Origin: Fragum whitleyi | Lineage: Eukaryota; Mollusca; Bivalvia; Cardiida; Cardiidae | DNA length: 64,000 nucleotides | NCBI GenBank assembly: GCA_948146395.1 | Contig: OX411552.1 | Location: 10,559,686 to 10,623,685 of the forward strand | Direction: 5' to 3' | Part shown: positions 49,845-59,529 of the stretch, piece by piece | Layout of the letters: every line of letters starts with the position of its first letter | How positions within the stretch are numbered: position 1 is the stretch's first letter | Notes under the pieces: model-generated | Seen by the model: only the letters and a program-made list of their open reading frames with translations | The model's database searches: none | What the model was told of the DNA's origin: nothing | Position numbers and translations under genes: made by a program

Positions 49845-50089
49845 CAGGGGCCCGTTTTACTAAACATCTTACCATAATTTTTCGCGTAAGTCAAAATTAA
49901 AGTTGCTCCTTAAATAGTAGCTATATATGGAATTATGCCATGCATAATCTCATTGGAATCGTCTTCTAAAGATGATTCCGATGAGATATTGCAGGGCAGA
50001 ATCAAACAATGAATGAAAACACAAGGTACGATTTGTGATTTTGACTTACGATTAACTTTTTCGTAAGAAGTTTAGTAAAACGGGCCCCA
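49845..50089 (+). mobile_element. GGGGCCCGTTTTACTAAA family, copy 2 (complete)
   Basis: Ends GGGGCCCGTTTTACTAAAC and GTTTAGTAAAACGGGCCCC are inverted repeats. CTTACCATAATTTTTCGCG and ACTTTTTCGTAAG continue the pairing. The centre GGAATCGTCTTC/AAGATGATTCC is itself palindromic. Length about 245 bp with no coding capacity. Confidence 0.85.
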
Positions 50090-50485
50090 GTTCTAGTTCT
50101 GATCACCCTATCTAACAGTTCTGATATACAGTGTTTTGCATGATAAGCATGTCGCATGATAAAGACAAATGGTTAAAAAGTAGAAATATCTTGTATCTGA
50201 TAATAATAACAAATTAACCTGTCTGTTTACGTAATAATATAGTGGTTCCTTTTGATACTTTCTCTTGATAACTGATTTTTATGATTAAGATGTGGCATTT
50301 TCCGTCTTTATGTGATCAAGAATGTTAACTTTTTTATTTATTTCTTTTTTGCCAATCGTTCGTTCCCAAGTTGTGTCAAAATTAAATGCTACAAAGAACA
50401 CGTTATTACTTGCACGAGAATTTTCCGAGAAATTTATTGGATTAACTACACAGATCAGTGTTTCCTTTTGGTCCGTGATTTGTTA
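50090..50485. other. MDP1 intron, unique part
   Basis: Nothing recognised. Confidence 0.4.
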
Positions 50486-50915
50486 CGGTTAGTAACATCG
50501 TGAAATAGACATTCACGTCGATCAAAACCATTCAAAATTTCTCAGTTAGCGCTCAATTCATTTAGTCCAAGCACTCGCTCAACCCACTCAAAACGCTCCG
50601 AAATCGTTGAAACATATCGAAATTGTTAAAAAAAAAATCGACATTTCAATGAAATTGATAAAATTATTCCACGATTTTTTCAGGCTGATCTGAATTTAAA
50701 TCGCCTGATTGGTATGTGAAGACACACATTTTAGAAAACAAGACGTTTTTTAAAGGGAGGGAATGAATATCGTTTATTTCGCCCTAGTTGGTCGAAATTT
50801 GCGATATTGAATTATATCCATTAAATTTCATTCAAAACTCGCTCGAAACACTTATTAAATATCTGTCTACAATAATTCCAAAACCACCCAACTTGACAAT
50901 TCCATGATTTTACGA
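50486..50915 (+). mobile_element. Family A MITE, diverged
   Basis: TA-CGGTTAGTAACATCGTG starts it. GCGCTCAATTCATTTAG, GGGAGGGAATGAATATCG and CTCGCTCGAAACACTT show heavy decay. The right terminus CAATTCCATGATTTTACG cannot be placed exactly. Confidence 0.8.
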
Positions 50916-51151
50916 TTTTCTCAAATCAACCTAGATCACAAATTTTAATGGGCTCTTCTTTTATATTATATGAAAAAGTCTAGTGCTGTTCAGTTTGAAA
51001 ACAAAACTAGCCTCATATTGTCAGGTTTGTAAATTACAATGACCTATTGACCTGAATTGGTCGAAATCACTTCAAAATAGGTTTGCCTTATGAAATCTCA
51101 CTTTGATATCGAATCTTTGAAAATTAGCCCAGCATGCGAAACGCCATAGTA

Positions 51152-51587
51152 CAGTTAAGAACAGCGTGAAATTGACAAGATGAATGATTTTTGAATGATA
51201 TTGGAATGAAATTGAATGAGTGTGTGGAGCGAGTACTGAGTGAAATTAAGGGAGGTAATCCAATATTGCTAATTTTGTTCAAGATGAACAAAATTAGTGA
51301 TATTAATTACCTCCCTTTAATAAAATATACGTACTTTTCTGTTTTTACGTCTTCGTGGACCAATCAGAGACTAGAAAGTCCAGGCTGGCTAATAAAATCG
51401 GAGAATAAATATATCAATTTGAATTGTTTTATGAAAGTCTTGAACGATTATTAAATGTTTTCTATTGATTTCGGAGCGTTTTTGATCGATTTGAGTGAGT
51501 GTTTGGAATGAATGGATGGAGTGGTGAGTGATTGATTGAGAGTGATTGTGATCGGAATAAGTGTCAATTTCACGATGTTTTTGACTG
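51152..51587 (-). mobile_element. Family A MITE, full length
   Basis: TA-CAGTTAAGAACAGCGTG to CACGATGTTTTTGACTG-TA. The hairpin GCTAATTTTGTTCAAGATGA/ACAAAATTAG lies between intact GGGAGGTAATCC and AATTACCTCCC. Confidence 0.93.
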
Positions 51588-51617
51588 TACTGGCAAAACA
51601 TTTTTTTTATTTCCATG

Positions 51618-51716
51618 CCTGTCCTGTGTTCAGGACGAAAAATGGCGTAAACGGTTTTCCAATTATACATGTATCCCGCAAAGCAGGGTAAAATTGACAA
51701 AATGTTTGCAGGGCAG
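51618..51716. mobile_element. Short hairpin MITE (family C), copy 7
   Basis: CCTGTCCTGTGTTCAGGACG opens it, and CCCGCAAAGCAGGGTAAAATTG plus GTTTGCAGGGCAG close it. The TTTTGTCATCCTGAAC right terminus has been lost, so the copy is truncated. Confidence 0.65.
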
Positions 51717-52061
51717 TTGTCTACATAGAGAACTCAAACATGTTAAATTGTTTTGTGTTTTAAATATAATATAACAATACATTGTCATGGTTCTCATTTT
51801 CGTTTACTCGTTTTGAAGCTTATAATTACAAAATATCTTTTTAAAAGTAAATTTGTGAAATAAGATTCATTAATATTTCTATTTCTTAACCCAGAATTTT
51901 ATCTCGATGTACTGATTGCTATTCATTTTATTATCAGATAAGGGATGATAAAAAGGAAGTCAATCAAGTACTCTCCATGCCACTGCATTGATAATTATTG
52001 CAGCAAAAACTACCCACTGGTTCTGAACCCGGCACTGCCTTACTTATATTTCAACTTACTA
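51717..52061. other. MDP1 intron, unique part
   Basis: Nothing recognised. Confidence 0.4.
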
Positions 52062-52488
52062 CAGAGTTAATAACATCGTGAAATTGACCCTTATTTCGAT
52101 CAAAATTATTCTCAATCGTTCACTCAGCGTTCCATTCATTCATTCCAATCACTCATTCAAACCATTCAAAACGCTCCAAAATCACTAAAAATGTTTTGAT
52201 CAACAACAGCATTGAAAATGAAAAGCGCTCGAGAAAATTCACGATTTGACTGACTTAATTGAATTTTTAAGCACTCGATACGTTCGTGAAGACATCGAAA
52301 TCTGTTTTAATAGGAATGGGACTCATTTGTTTTTAAAGGGGGGGGGATAAGTATCGCTAATTTTGTTCGACTTGAACATTATTAGCGACACTTTTAATTT
52401 TATTCAAAACTCGCTCCACACACCTCATTCTATTTCAATCCGAAACCATTCCATTATCATTCAGCTTGTCAGTTTCACAATCTTACTG
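52062..52488 (+). mobile_element. Family A MITE, nearly full length
   Basis: TA-CAGAGTTAATAACATCG starts it. CACTCAGCGTTCCATTC, a GTTCGACTTGAAC tip and CGCTCCACACACC are present. One hairpin arm has lost its ATTACCTCCC, and the right end is CACAATCTTACTG followed by CA. Confidence 0.87.
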
Positions 52489-53005
52489 CATATATAACAT
52501 TTTGATATTGAATCAATATTTATCACTCGTCAGGAATGTTTAAATTTACATAGTTCAAAAAGAGATCGTGTGAAGTACAGATCAAGCTCAGTCACCAGTG
52601 CCTGTACGTCAAATAGTTTAAGATGTGGACTATTTTTTATTCTGCTTGAGCATTTTAAAGAACCACAATAACATTCCAAAAACCAAATAGCTGAATTTCA
52701 GAGCCCAAGATTATTGAACAATTGTTGTTAATCAACTGATATTTTACTCCAATTTAAGATTAAATTACAGATTAACTCTAAATAACCTTAAAGGTTACTT
52801 AAATTATGAATTTTAACATTGTAGCAATGATATGGTTATATTTGAAATGCTGTTTTAGGTGTTTATGTATCAATAATTATTTATCCTAAAGATTGAGTGA
52901 TAGATGAAATCAATGGTTGAACATTAAACATCATCGTGGAATTGTCAAGATAAATGACTTTGGAATGTGATCGAATAAGTGCAATGAGTTAGTTTTGAGT
53001 GAAAT

Positions 53006-53035
53006 AGACATAGACATAGACATAGACATAGACAT
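53006..53035. repeat. (AGACAT)5, 3' tail of the LINE
   Basis: Five exact AGACAT units at the LINE's 3' end. On the coding strand this reads AATAAAAT followed by (ATGTCT)5, a microsatellite tail used in place of poly(A). Confidence 0.9.
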
Positions 53036-53324
53036 ATTTTATTCAAGTATTTAGGCCATCGGCCCATTATACAATACAATAAACATTTCAATTCATAATT
53101 AACAGGAGTGACATATGATAATAATAATGTTCGTTTAAGGTAACAATTTTGAACTTCCGAAATTTTAGAGTTTTCAACCCTATAGTTGTTATAGTTATAA
53201 GTACATACATTTATGACTTTTTGGTGTAATACATGTAATTTTTATGTATATTTGCAAAGTTGTTTTTAAATACGAATCAAATGAATAAAGAACAGTGAAA
53301 AAATACAAATGCGTCAATCAATGT

Positions 53325-55319
53325 TCAACTTATTTCGTTTAAAATATCTTTTCTTAAAGTGAATGCTTCGACCAAGTATCTCGAAACTCTGAATATTGTA
53401 TTATTATTGTTAAGTTTTAAAATTTCATGGAAATTAAATAAGTTTCGATTTTTTAACCAATATGAATCAAAGTATTTTTGTCTTAGATTTTCATAAGCCT
53501 GGCACTGATAGAAAAGGTGAAACTCATCTTCAATTACAAAGATGTTCTGTGCTTTACAAAAAGGACAATGTCTTAATTCTCTATCAATGCCTAAGTGCCT
53601 TCCTTTTTCAATCATCAAATCATGGGAAGAACATCTGAAATTTGACAACGTTTTAAGGCATATGTATGAAATATTAGAACTTAAGTATGATTCGGGAGTA
53701 AGTAAAGATTTGAAAAATTTGTAATGATTTGTTTTATTGGAACTCTCAATATTTTCTACCCATTTTTGTCTGAAACAATCTTTCAATCGGTTTGTAAATA
53801 TCTGTAAAAATTGTTTGTCGTCTCCTACATCATGAAATATCCACACATGACCAAATCCATATGTAAATAACAGATTCTTAATATTTGCGCACCAAGTTTT
53901 TCTTCCTGCTTCTTCCAAATGTAGTAACATGAAATAGCATTGTTTAGGGTATCTTTGATTATTCATACGGATGATTGTAAGCCAATATTTAATACAATTT
54001 TGCATATATTTGATACAAAGTGGTAATCGGCCACATTCGCCAAGGGCTAAAAAATCACAGGTATTTTGAGAAAGACAGCAAACCCTCTTACAAAACTTGA
54101 CTTGAACTTTTTCTATTTTTTCTGCCCATTGATACCCCCAGATTTGAGATCCATAACACAGAATTGGTACAACAGTTGCGTCAAAAATTTTGAACATGTC
54201 TGAAATTGGGATATGACCAAAATGCTTTCGAACACGAAAAATGTAATTCATTGCCTTTTTTGCTTGAAGCGATAACATTAGTTGTGTTTTTGACCAAGAA
54301 AGACGACTAGTGAAATAAATGCCTAGATATTTATAGAATGGTGCAATTTCTATTAATTTTCCATTGTAAAACCAATTTTCTGTTTTCTTTGTTATTCCAC
54401 CGTTTCTAAAGACCATGATTTTCGTTTTATCGATGTTGATATCTAAACCCACGCCTTTACTAAATTGTTCAATAGAGTTGATTTGCCTTTGTAATTGGAC
54501 TGTTGTGTCTGCAAAACTTGACACATCATCAGCAAACATCAAAATATTCAATTCATTTATATCTTGGTTAACAAAAATCCCACGTTCATTTGTTCTGCGC
54601 AAATGATCAGCAAGATCATTGATAAAAAGTGCAAAAATTTTTGGACTCAGGACACAGCCTTGTCGGGTACCAATCGTACAGTCAAAATAAGGAGTGAGTT
54701 TACCATCGAATTTTACACAAGATTTCAATTTACTATACATAGACTTTAAAATATTTAAGAAGTTGCCATTTATACCTTTACGCTTGATAGCGTCCCAGAG
54801 TTTATCATGTCTAACGTTATCGAAGGCTTTTTTAAAATCAATAAATATGCAGTAAAATCGCCCCCGTTTTTAGATAAGTATTTCTGAACAAGTGACATTA
54901 ATACAAATATGTTATCCATAGTTGAGTATTTTTTGCGGAACCCGGCCTGAGATTCGTCAAGAACATTATATTGATCGCACCAATTTGAAAGTCTATCACT
55001 TAAAATGTGTGTAAATATCTTACATATAGAATCAATGAGAGAAATCCCTCGGTAATTGTTTGGATCCCATGTAGGTCCATTTTTATGCAGCGGGCTGATA
55101 ATACTATGGCTCCAGTTTTCCGGAAAATCACATGAATCAAAGATTTTATTAAACAATATTTCAAGAAAGGCAGAAATATCAGGCATAGTATGTTTGTACA
55201 TTTCCATGCATATGCCGTCTGGTCCTGGTGATTTATTTTGCTGGAATGATCTTATACTCATTACAATTTCATTTTGAGAGATTGGAATATTCAATTCATC
55301 ACAATTTAAATCTAAGACA
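53325..55319 (-). pseudogene. LINE reverse transcriptase, one frameshift
   Basis: Reading begins at the truncation in frame (VLDLNCDELNIPISQ). Reverse-transcriptase blocks follow in order: KSPGPDGI, NYRGISLIDSICKIF, DESQAGFRKKYST, then a frame change near 54860 beside a G5 run, after which the active-site block A (IDFKKAFD) is in the other frame. The second open part (54740-53325, 471 residues) has GTRQGCVLSP at residues 24-33, the FADD active site at 69-72, GLDINIDKTK, YKYLGIYF and a Cys/His knuckle at 392-413 (C-P-F-C ... H-L-F-Y-Q-C). Both Asp of the FADD box are kept. Apart from the single frame change the sequence is open for about 660 codons, so the copy is fairly young although 5'-truncated. 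It would normally copy LINE RNA at a nicked chromosomal target; this copy cannot make the full protein. Confidence 0.9.
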
Positions 55320-55663
55320 ATAAGAAGGAGGTAATCCTATATCGCTAATTTTGATCAGGATGTTTGAAATTTGCGATGTTTATTACCTCCATTTGATAAA
55401 ATAAGCATATATTCTAGAATAAATAGCTTCCTATTTCTTCGCGAACCAATCAGGCGCTTTCAATTTTAATTATGTCAGTGAAATCGATTTTTAACATTAA
55501 TATGTATATTTCGATAGTTCTTGTTGATTTATCTTTTTCATTAACTTTGGAGCGTTTTTGAATGGTTATGTGATTGTTTGGATTGCTTCAATGGAGCGTT
55601 ATGTGAACGATTAAGAATAGTTCTGATTGCAAATGAAATTTAATTTCACGATGTTACTAAATG

Positions 55664-56000
55664 TTGTGATGGTACTTGAAAGGGACAATTGCACTCAACA
55701 CGATATGTACTTCTTGTATGATGTTTGTATTTTTAGAAAGATTGGATGGAAATAACTGATAAATACCCGCTGTTATTTATCGCTACGAATTCTATATTTA
55801 CTCAGATTTATGTATTTTAAAACCTTTAACAGATAGCGAACTTGCATGGGGCATGGAAATATTTCAGATGAAAGACTTTTACTTCAATTGTATCTTATAA
55901 TATCTCGTCTATAATAGAATGACCTTCAGTTATCCGGACAAAACAGTTGATATATGATCATTCTTTAAAATAAACGTCGGTATTCTGCGTTATCATTGAA
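55664..56000. other. MDP1 intron, unique part
   Basis: Nothing recognised. Confidence 0.4.
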
Positions 56001-56429
56001 CTGGCAGGGTGAGGCTCAGCCGTGACGTATTTTGGCGAGTATACTTTTTCTGTATTTTAAAAATACAGACGACATTATAACTCGAATACGGTATTGTGAC
56101 TTGTGAAAACAGTACATTTGGAAACATGCGGCGAGTCAAAAATGGAATTCTCCTTATACCGCCAACGCATGTAAATAACTGTATCTTAAGATTAAAAGGG
56201 GTGCTTAATAACGTGCTTAGCAAATTGGAACACATTTCATTGTTGGTTTACCAGAACATTGTAACTTCAGCGTTTCCAAGTTGAAGCTACGAGAGTTTGG
56301 TTACCCACCGACAATTTAACGTTTAAGTTTATATTGTCGACTATCAATAAAAGGGAGTTAATATCAACAAAAGCCGATTAACCTTGACCTTAAATGCAAT
56401 TACCCGTTATTTAGGCTCCGCCCTGCCAG
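56001..56429 (-). mobile_element. CTGGCAGGG-end element, copy 3 (inverted)
   Basis: CTGGCAGGGTGAGGCTCAGC and TTAGGCTCCGCCCTGCCAG are the ends. The interior has AACTTCAGCGTTTCC/AAGTTGAAGCT and the GGTTTACC...GGTTACCC words seen in copy 2. It is the longest of the three. Confidence 0.8.
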
Positions 56430-56597
56430 AATAAAAATGATGGATTATTTCAGAATAAGAACATTTTTTATTAACAAGAAACCACTCTTCATAAATGATA
56501 TCACACGTTCTTTAATACATGATAAATATACCGCGCTCGCGTTTGTACATAACCATTGATTCTTGGTATTTCTCACTTACCCTTCCATATTTTCAGT

Positions 56598-57036
56598 TTA
56601 GAACATTTGGAAATTGACAAGAAAAATGATATTGAAATGACTTTGGAATGAAATAGGAATAGTATTTTGTGCAATTTTGAGTGAAATCAAAGGGAGATAA
56701 ACCAATATCGCTAATTTTAATCAGGAACAACACAATTAGCGAAATTTATTACCTCCCTATAATACAATATGCATTCAGGTTCTATGAATAGCTTACTATG
56801 TCTTCAAGAATGCGTAATACACTAACAACATTGAATTTTCTTAGAGAAATTGAAGAATTTTCTATCGGTTTTTATTTCAAATGTATACAATTGTTGATAT
56901 TATAGTTTTTAGTGATTTTAGAGCGATGATGATTGATGAAAAGTTGAGAGCTTGGAATGAATAAATCAAGCGCTGATTGAAGGATTTAGAACGGTTTTGA
57001 TCGGAATGACAGTCAATTTCACGATGTTCTTAAATG
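56598..57036 (-). mobile_element. Family A MITE, worn left end
   Basis: The left TIR is reduced to GAACATTTGGAAATTGACAA. GGGAGATAAACCAATATCGC, ATTACCTCCC, GAATGAATAAATCAAGCGC and CACGATGTTCTTAAATG-TA are clear. Confidence 0.85.
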
Positions 57037-57038
57037 TA

Positions 57039-57817
57039 CTCATCCGGGCTTCAAGTTGTTGCCGCATTTTGAAACGTACACAATTGTTAACATTTTGTTT
57101 CGAAGATATAAGGTGACATGTTAAATATAAGAAAGAATTTTAACTTTTTCTATCAAGTATTTAAAAAAAAACACTTGAGCTGCAATAAATTGCGGATAGT
57201 ATGCGCAATCTCCTGCTCTCTCAGATCAAATTCTAGTAATCCTAGAAATGTCGAAACGCTGCCTTCATTTGCCCTGAAGTTTGATATCGCAAAGGAATAA
57301 TCGTTAATACATTTCAAGCCAAAGTGGATAAATGCCCTGTAATAACAGGTAATGAAAGTTTCAGATGCCAGTACTAATGTCTGTATTTATACAATTGTTT
57401 TCGCTCAATTATGAGGCTGTTAGTCGGTAACAGGTGTAACAAACATCAGCTCAGTCTGCAGTCTTTGACCTTGATATTAAGGAGCCAAACTAGAGCATGC
57501 AACAACTGGGCCACTTTCAACCAACCATTGAAGAATGCTCCTTGAGTGACCCTTTTTAACTTGTGCGGTAAACGATTGTTTAGATATTAGTTGACGACGC
57601 ACGAAGGGCACATGGGAATAAAAAAAAGCCCGCTTTGGACGCATTGTATTAAAATGAAATCATATCACATGTCGTTTTAAAAAAGATTTAAATGTTTATG
57701 AGTCTGAGACCATTAAAATAATTAGTAGGATTTTCTTTCAACTAAAACCGCTGTTCACATACTTGTAATTCAAAACATAAAAGTAAGCGTTTTATTATGT
57801 TTTGATACATTCATTTT
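57039..57817. other. MDP1 intron, unique part
   Basis: Nothing recognised. A 60-codon + frame at 57118-57300 has no domain. Confidence 0.4.
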
Positions 57818-58246
57818 CAGTTAAGAAAATTCTGAAATTGACACCCAATCAAAATCATTCTAAATCGCTCAGTCAGCGCTTCATTCATTCATTCCAAACA
57901 CTCACTCTAACCATTTACAAACGCTCCTAAATTACTAAAAATAAGATCAACATCTACATTCAAAATAAAAATCGGTAAAAAAAATCCACACATTCACTGA
58001 TATAATTGAATTTTTTGAGCGTATTCCGAGTTCGGGAGGACATAAAAAGTTATTTATGGAACATGTATGCATATTTTCAAAGGGCGGTAATTAAAACCGA
58101 AAATTTTGTTCATGTGGCCCAAAATTTTCGATATTGAATTACCTCCCTTTAATTTCACTCAAATCTCGCTCCACACACTCAATCAACTTCATTCCAAAAT
58201 CATTCCAATATCGTTCAACTTGTCGATTTCACGATGTTATTAACTG
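57818..58246 (+). mobile_element. Family A MITE, full length
   Basis: CAGTTAAGAAAATTCTG opens it. CAGCGCTTCATTCATTC, CACTCACTCTAACC, the AAAATTTTGTTCATGTGG / CCAAAATTTTCG hairpin, CGCTCCACACACTC and CACGATGTTATTAACTG-TA follow. The left flank is TT rather than TA. Confidence 0.9.
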
Positions 58247-58251
58247 TAAAG

Positions 58252-58533
58252 TTAATTGCACCACGAAAGGGACATCCATCTCTTTCAAGACAAATTTAAA
58301 TCTCCCGTTTAGCGCTCCATTCATGACATTCAAACCAATCACTCTGAATATCAAAAGACGCTCCAAAACGTTCATTAACGCTCTGAAAGCGTTCAAAACA
58401 ATAACAAATTGGATTTAAATCGTTATCAATTTACCTCCCTTTAATACCATTCACATCTCGCTTCTCCCACTAATTCAATTTCATTCGGCAATCATGCCAA
58501 AATCATTCAGCTTGTCAATTTTAAGATTTTAAC
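58252..58533 (+). mobile_element. Family A MITE, deleted copy in tandem
   Basis: A degenerate copy starts 5 bp after the previous one. TTTAGCGCTCCATTCATGAC, a GACGCTCC block, ATTTACCTCCCTTTAAT and CATTCAGCTTGTCAATTTT are present. The left hairpin arm and both precise termini are lost. Confidence 0.75.
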
Positions 58534-58701
58534 CGTATTATGTGATTTTAAGATAAAGCACATTAATATTTGCAACCGTGATGCTTTTCAAGCACTAATT
58601 TGTGAGAAAACCAGTACATTTTCGTAAAGGTTGAGCAAAAACTGTTAATTGAAAACATCTAATTGTTGTTCACAGATGAGGTGAAGATGATGCTGTTTTA
58701 A

Positions 58702-58922
58702 CCCTTTCCTGTTTTACAAAATTTTGGACCTGTCTAAATTCAAAGGTTTTGCAGACGAAAATTAAAAGTGAATTTAATTTGAAAAATAACCATTCAGTAG
58801 GGTAGAAAATAGTGTGGAAAAAGAAGAAATTGCTTGTCAGGAGCAATTTCTTCTTTTTTCACAATGTTTTCTCAATCATAAAATCACAGGCACGTAAAAA
58901 GCAGGGATTAAGCAGTAAAGGG
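58702..58922. mobile_element. piggyBac-like MITE with TTAA target sites
   Basis: A 221 bp element with CCCTTTCCTG and CAGTAAAGGG ends sits exactly between TTAA (58698-58701) and TTAA (58923-58926), the piggyBac target-site signature; CCCTTT ends are also typical of that superfamily. Its interior carries a 22-base hairpin (58813-58863, ending AGAAATTGCT / AGCAATTTCT) with one G-T pair. There is no open frame. Confidence 0.8.
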
Positions 58923-58926
58923 TTAA

Positions 58927-59142
58927 ATAGATATCTGCTCCAAAATTGTCTTTTTATTTTCACAGAAAATAATTCTGTTTATACTACCTTTCTGATATTT
59001 CCGTTTAATTATATTTGTTTGGTTTGTGTATTTAATCCTACCCTAAATTCCTCACATTCTTGGAAACAGGTTCTTTATTTCTGTATTTTTTCGATGTTTT
59101 ATCCGAATTGTTTATTTTGTATTTAATTGGTTTGTCTTGCAG
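58927..59142. other. MDP1 intron end with acceptor
   Basis: The stretch leads to the polypyrimidine-rich TTTGTCTTGCAG acceptor of the MDP1 exon (AG at 59141-59142). Confidence 0.6.
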
Positions 59143-59256
59143 GGGCGAAAACAAAGTGTGTGATGCCACAGGCAGAGAGGTGAAAAGTTATCCGGATGTG
59201 ACGTCATTGTTACAACGTCTCCATGGTGAAGGTTACAAAATAGGAATCGCATCAGA
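59143..59256 (+). CDS. MDP1: MDP1 exon with the HAD motif II region
   Basis: This 114 bp exon lies between TTTGTCTTGCAG and GTATGTTG. It begins with the third base of a codon, matching the phase of the exon at 41574, and encodes GENKVCDATGREVKSYPDVTSLLQRLHGEGYKIGIAS plus a GA codon start. The mammalian protein has, at this place, a short linker, R-R-G-Q-D-V-R-L-Y-P-E-V, a helix with L-x-R-L and then A-A-A-S-R-T, so the alignment is good from the linker to the Ser of HAD motif II. In known MDP1s that Ser is followed by an Arg that helps bind substrate. Here the split codon begins GA, so it can only be Glu or Asp if this donor is the one used. The next exon (T-S-E-I-E-G-A-type) was not found before 64000. 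TGACGTCA at 59199 is part of the coding sequence. Confidence 0.88.
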
Positions 59257-59529
59257 GTATGTTGTTCTTTATTAATTATCACTTGAACTAATGTTAAAGC
59301 TTGAATGCTGCATTACAGAAACGACAATGAGCCTTATTCCCCAAATTTACCATACTTTAAAGGAAAAATAAAATAATTAAAAAGACAATTCTTTGCCTCG
59401 AACTGGTAATTATGTAGATGATTGTTTTAGATTGATAGACACACATAAGTGCAAGAAATGAAACAACTTTTACTATCATGGCCACTCAACTTTCTAACAT
59501 AAGTGGGACAGAACTCCATTTGCATTATA
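59257..59529. other. MDP1 intron after the YPDV exon
   Basis: Starts with the GTATGT donor. No exon was recognised. Confidence 0.5.

Larger units (their letters stand above)
53006..55319 (-). mobile_element. 5'-truncated non-LTR retrotransposon (LINE)
   Basis: Minus strand: from the truncation at about 55319, through a polymerase and C-terminal region, a roughly 290 bp 3' UTR with AATAAAAT and a hexanucleotide tail. The endonuclease domain and 5' UTR are missing. No target-site duplication could be read with confidence. Clade is not assigned; microsatellite tails and the C-terminal knuckle occur in the jockey/CR1/L2/I part of the LINE tree. Confidence 0.88.
52924..55663 (-). mobile_element. 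Family A MITE interrupted by a LINE
   Basis: The left part (52924-53005) ends GTTTTGAGTGAAAT. The next family A blocks, GGAGGTAATCCTATATCGC, resume at 55327 and run to CACGATGTTACTAAATG at 55663. The intervening 2.3 kb is the LINE at 53006-55319. The outer termini are worn. Confidence 0.88.
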
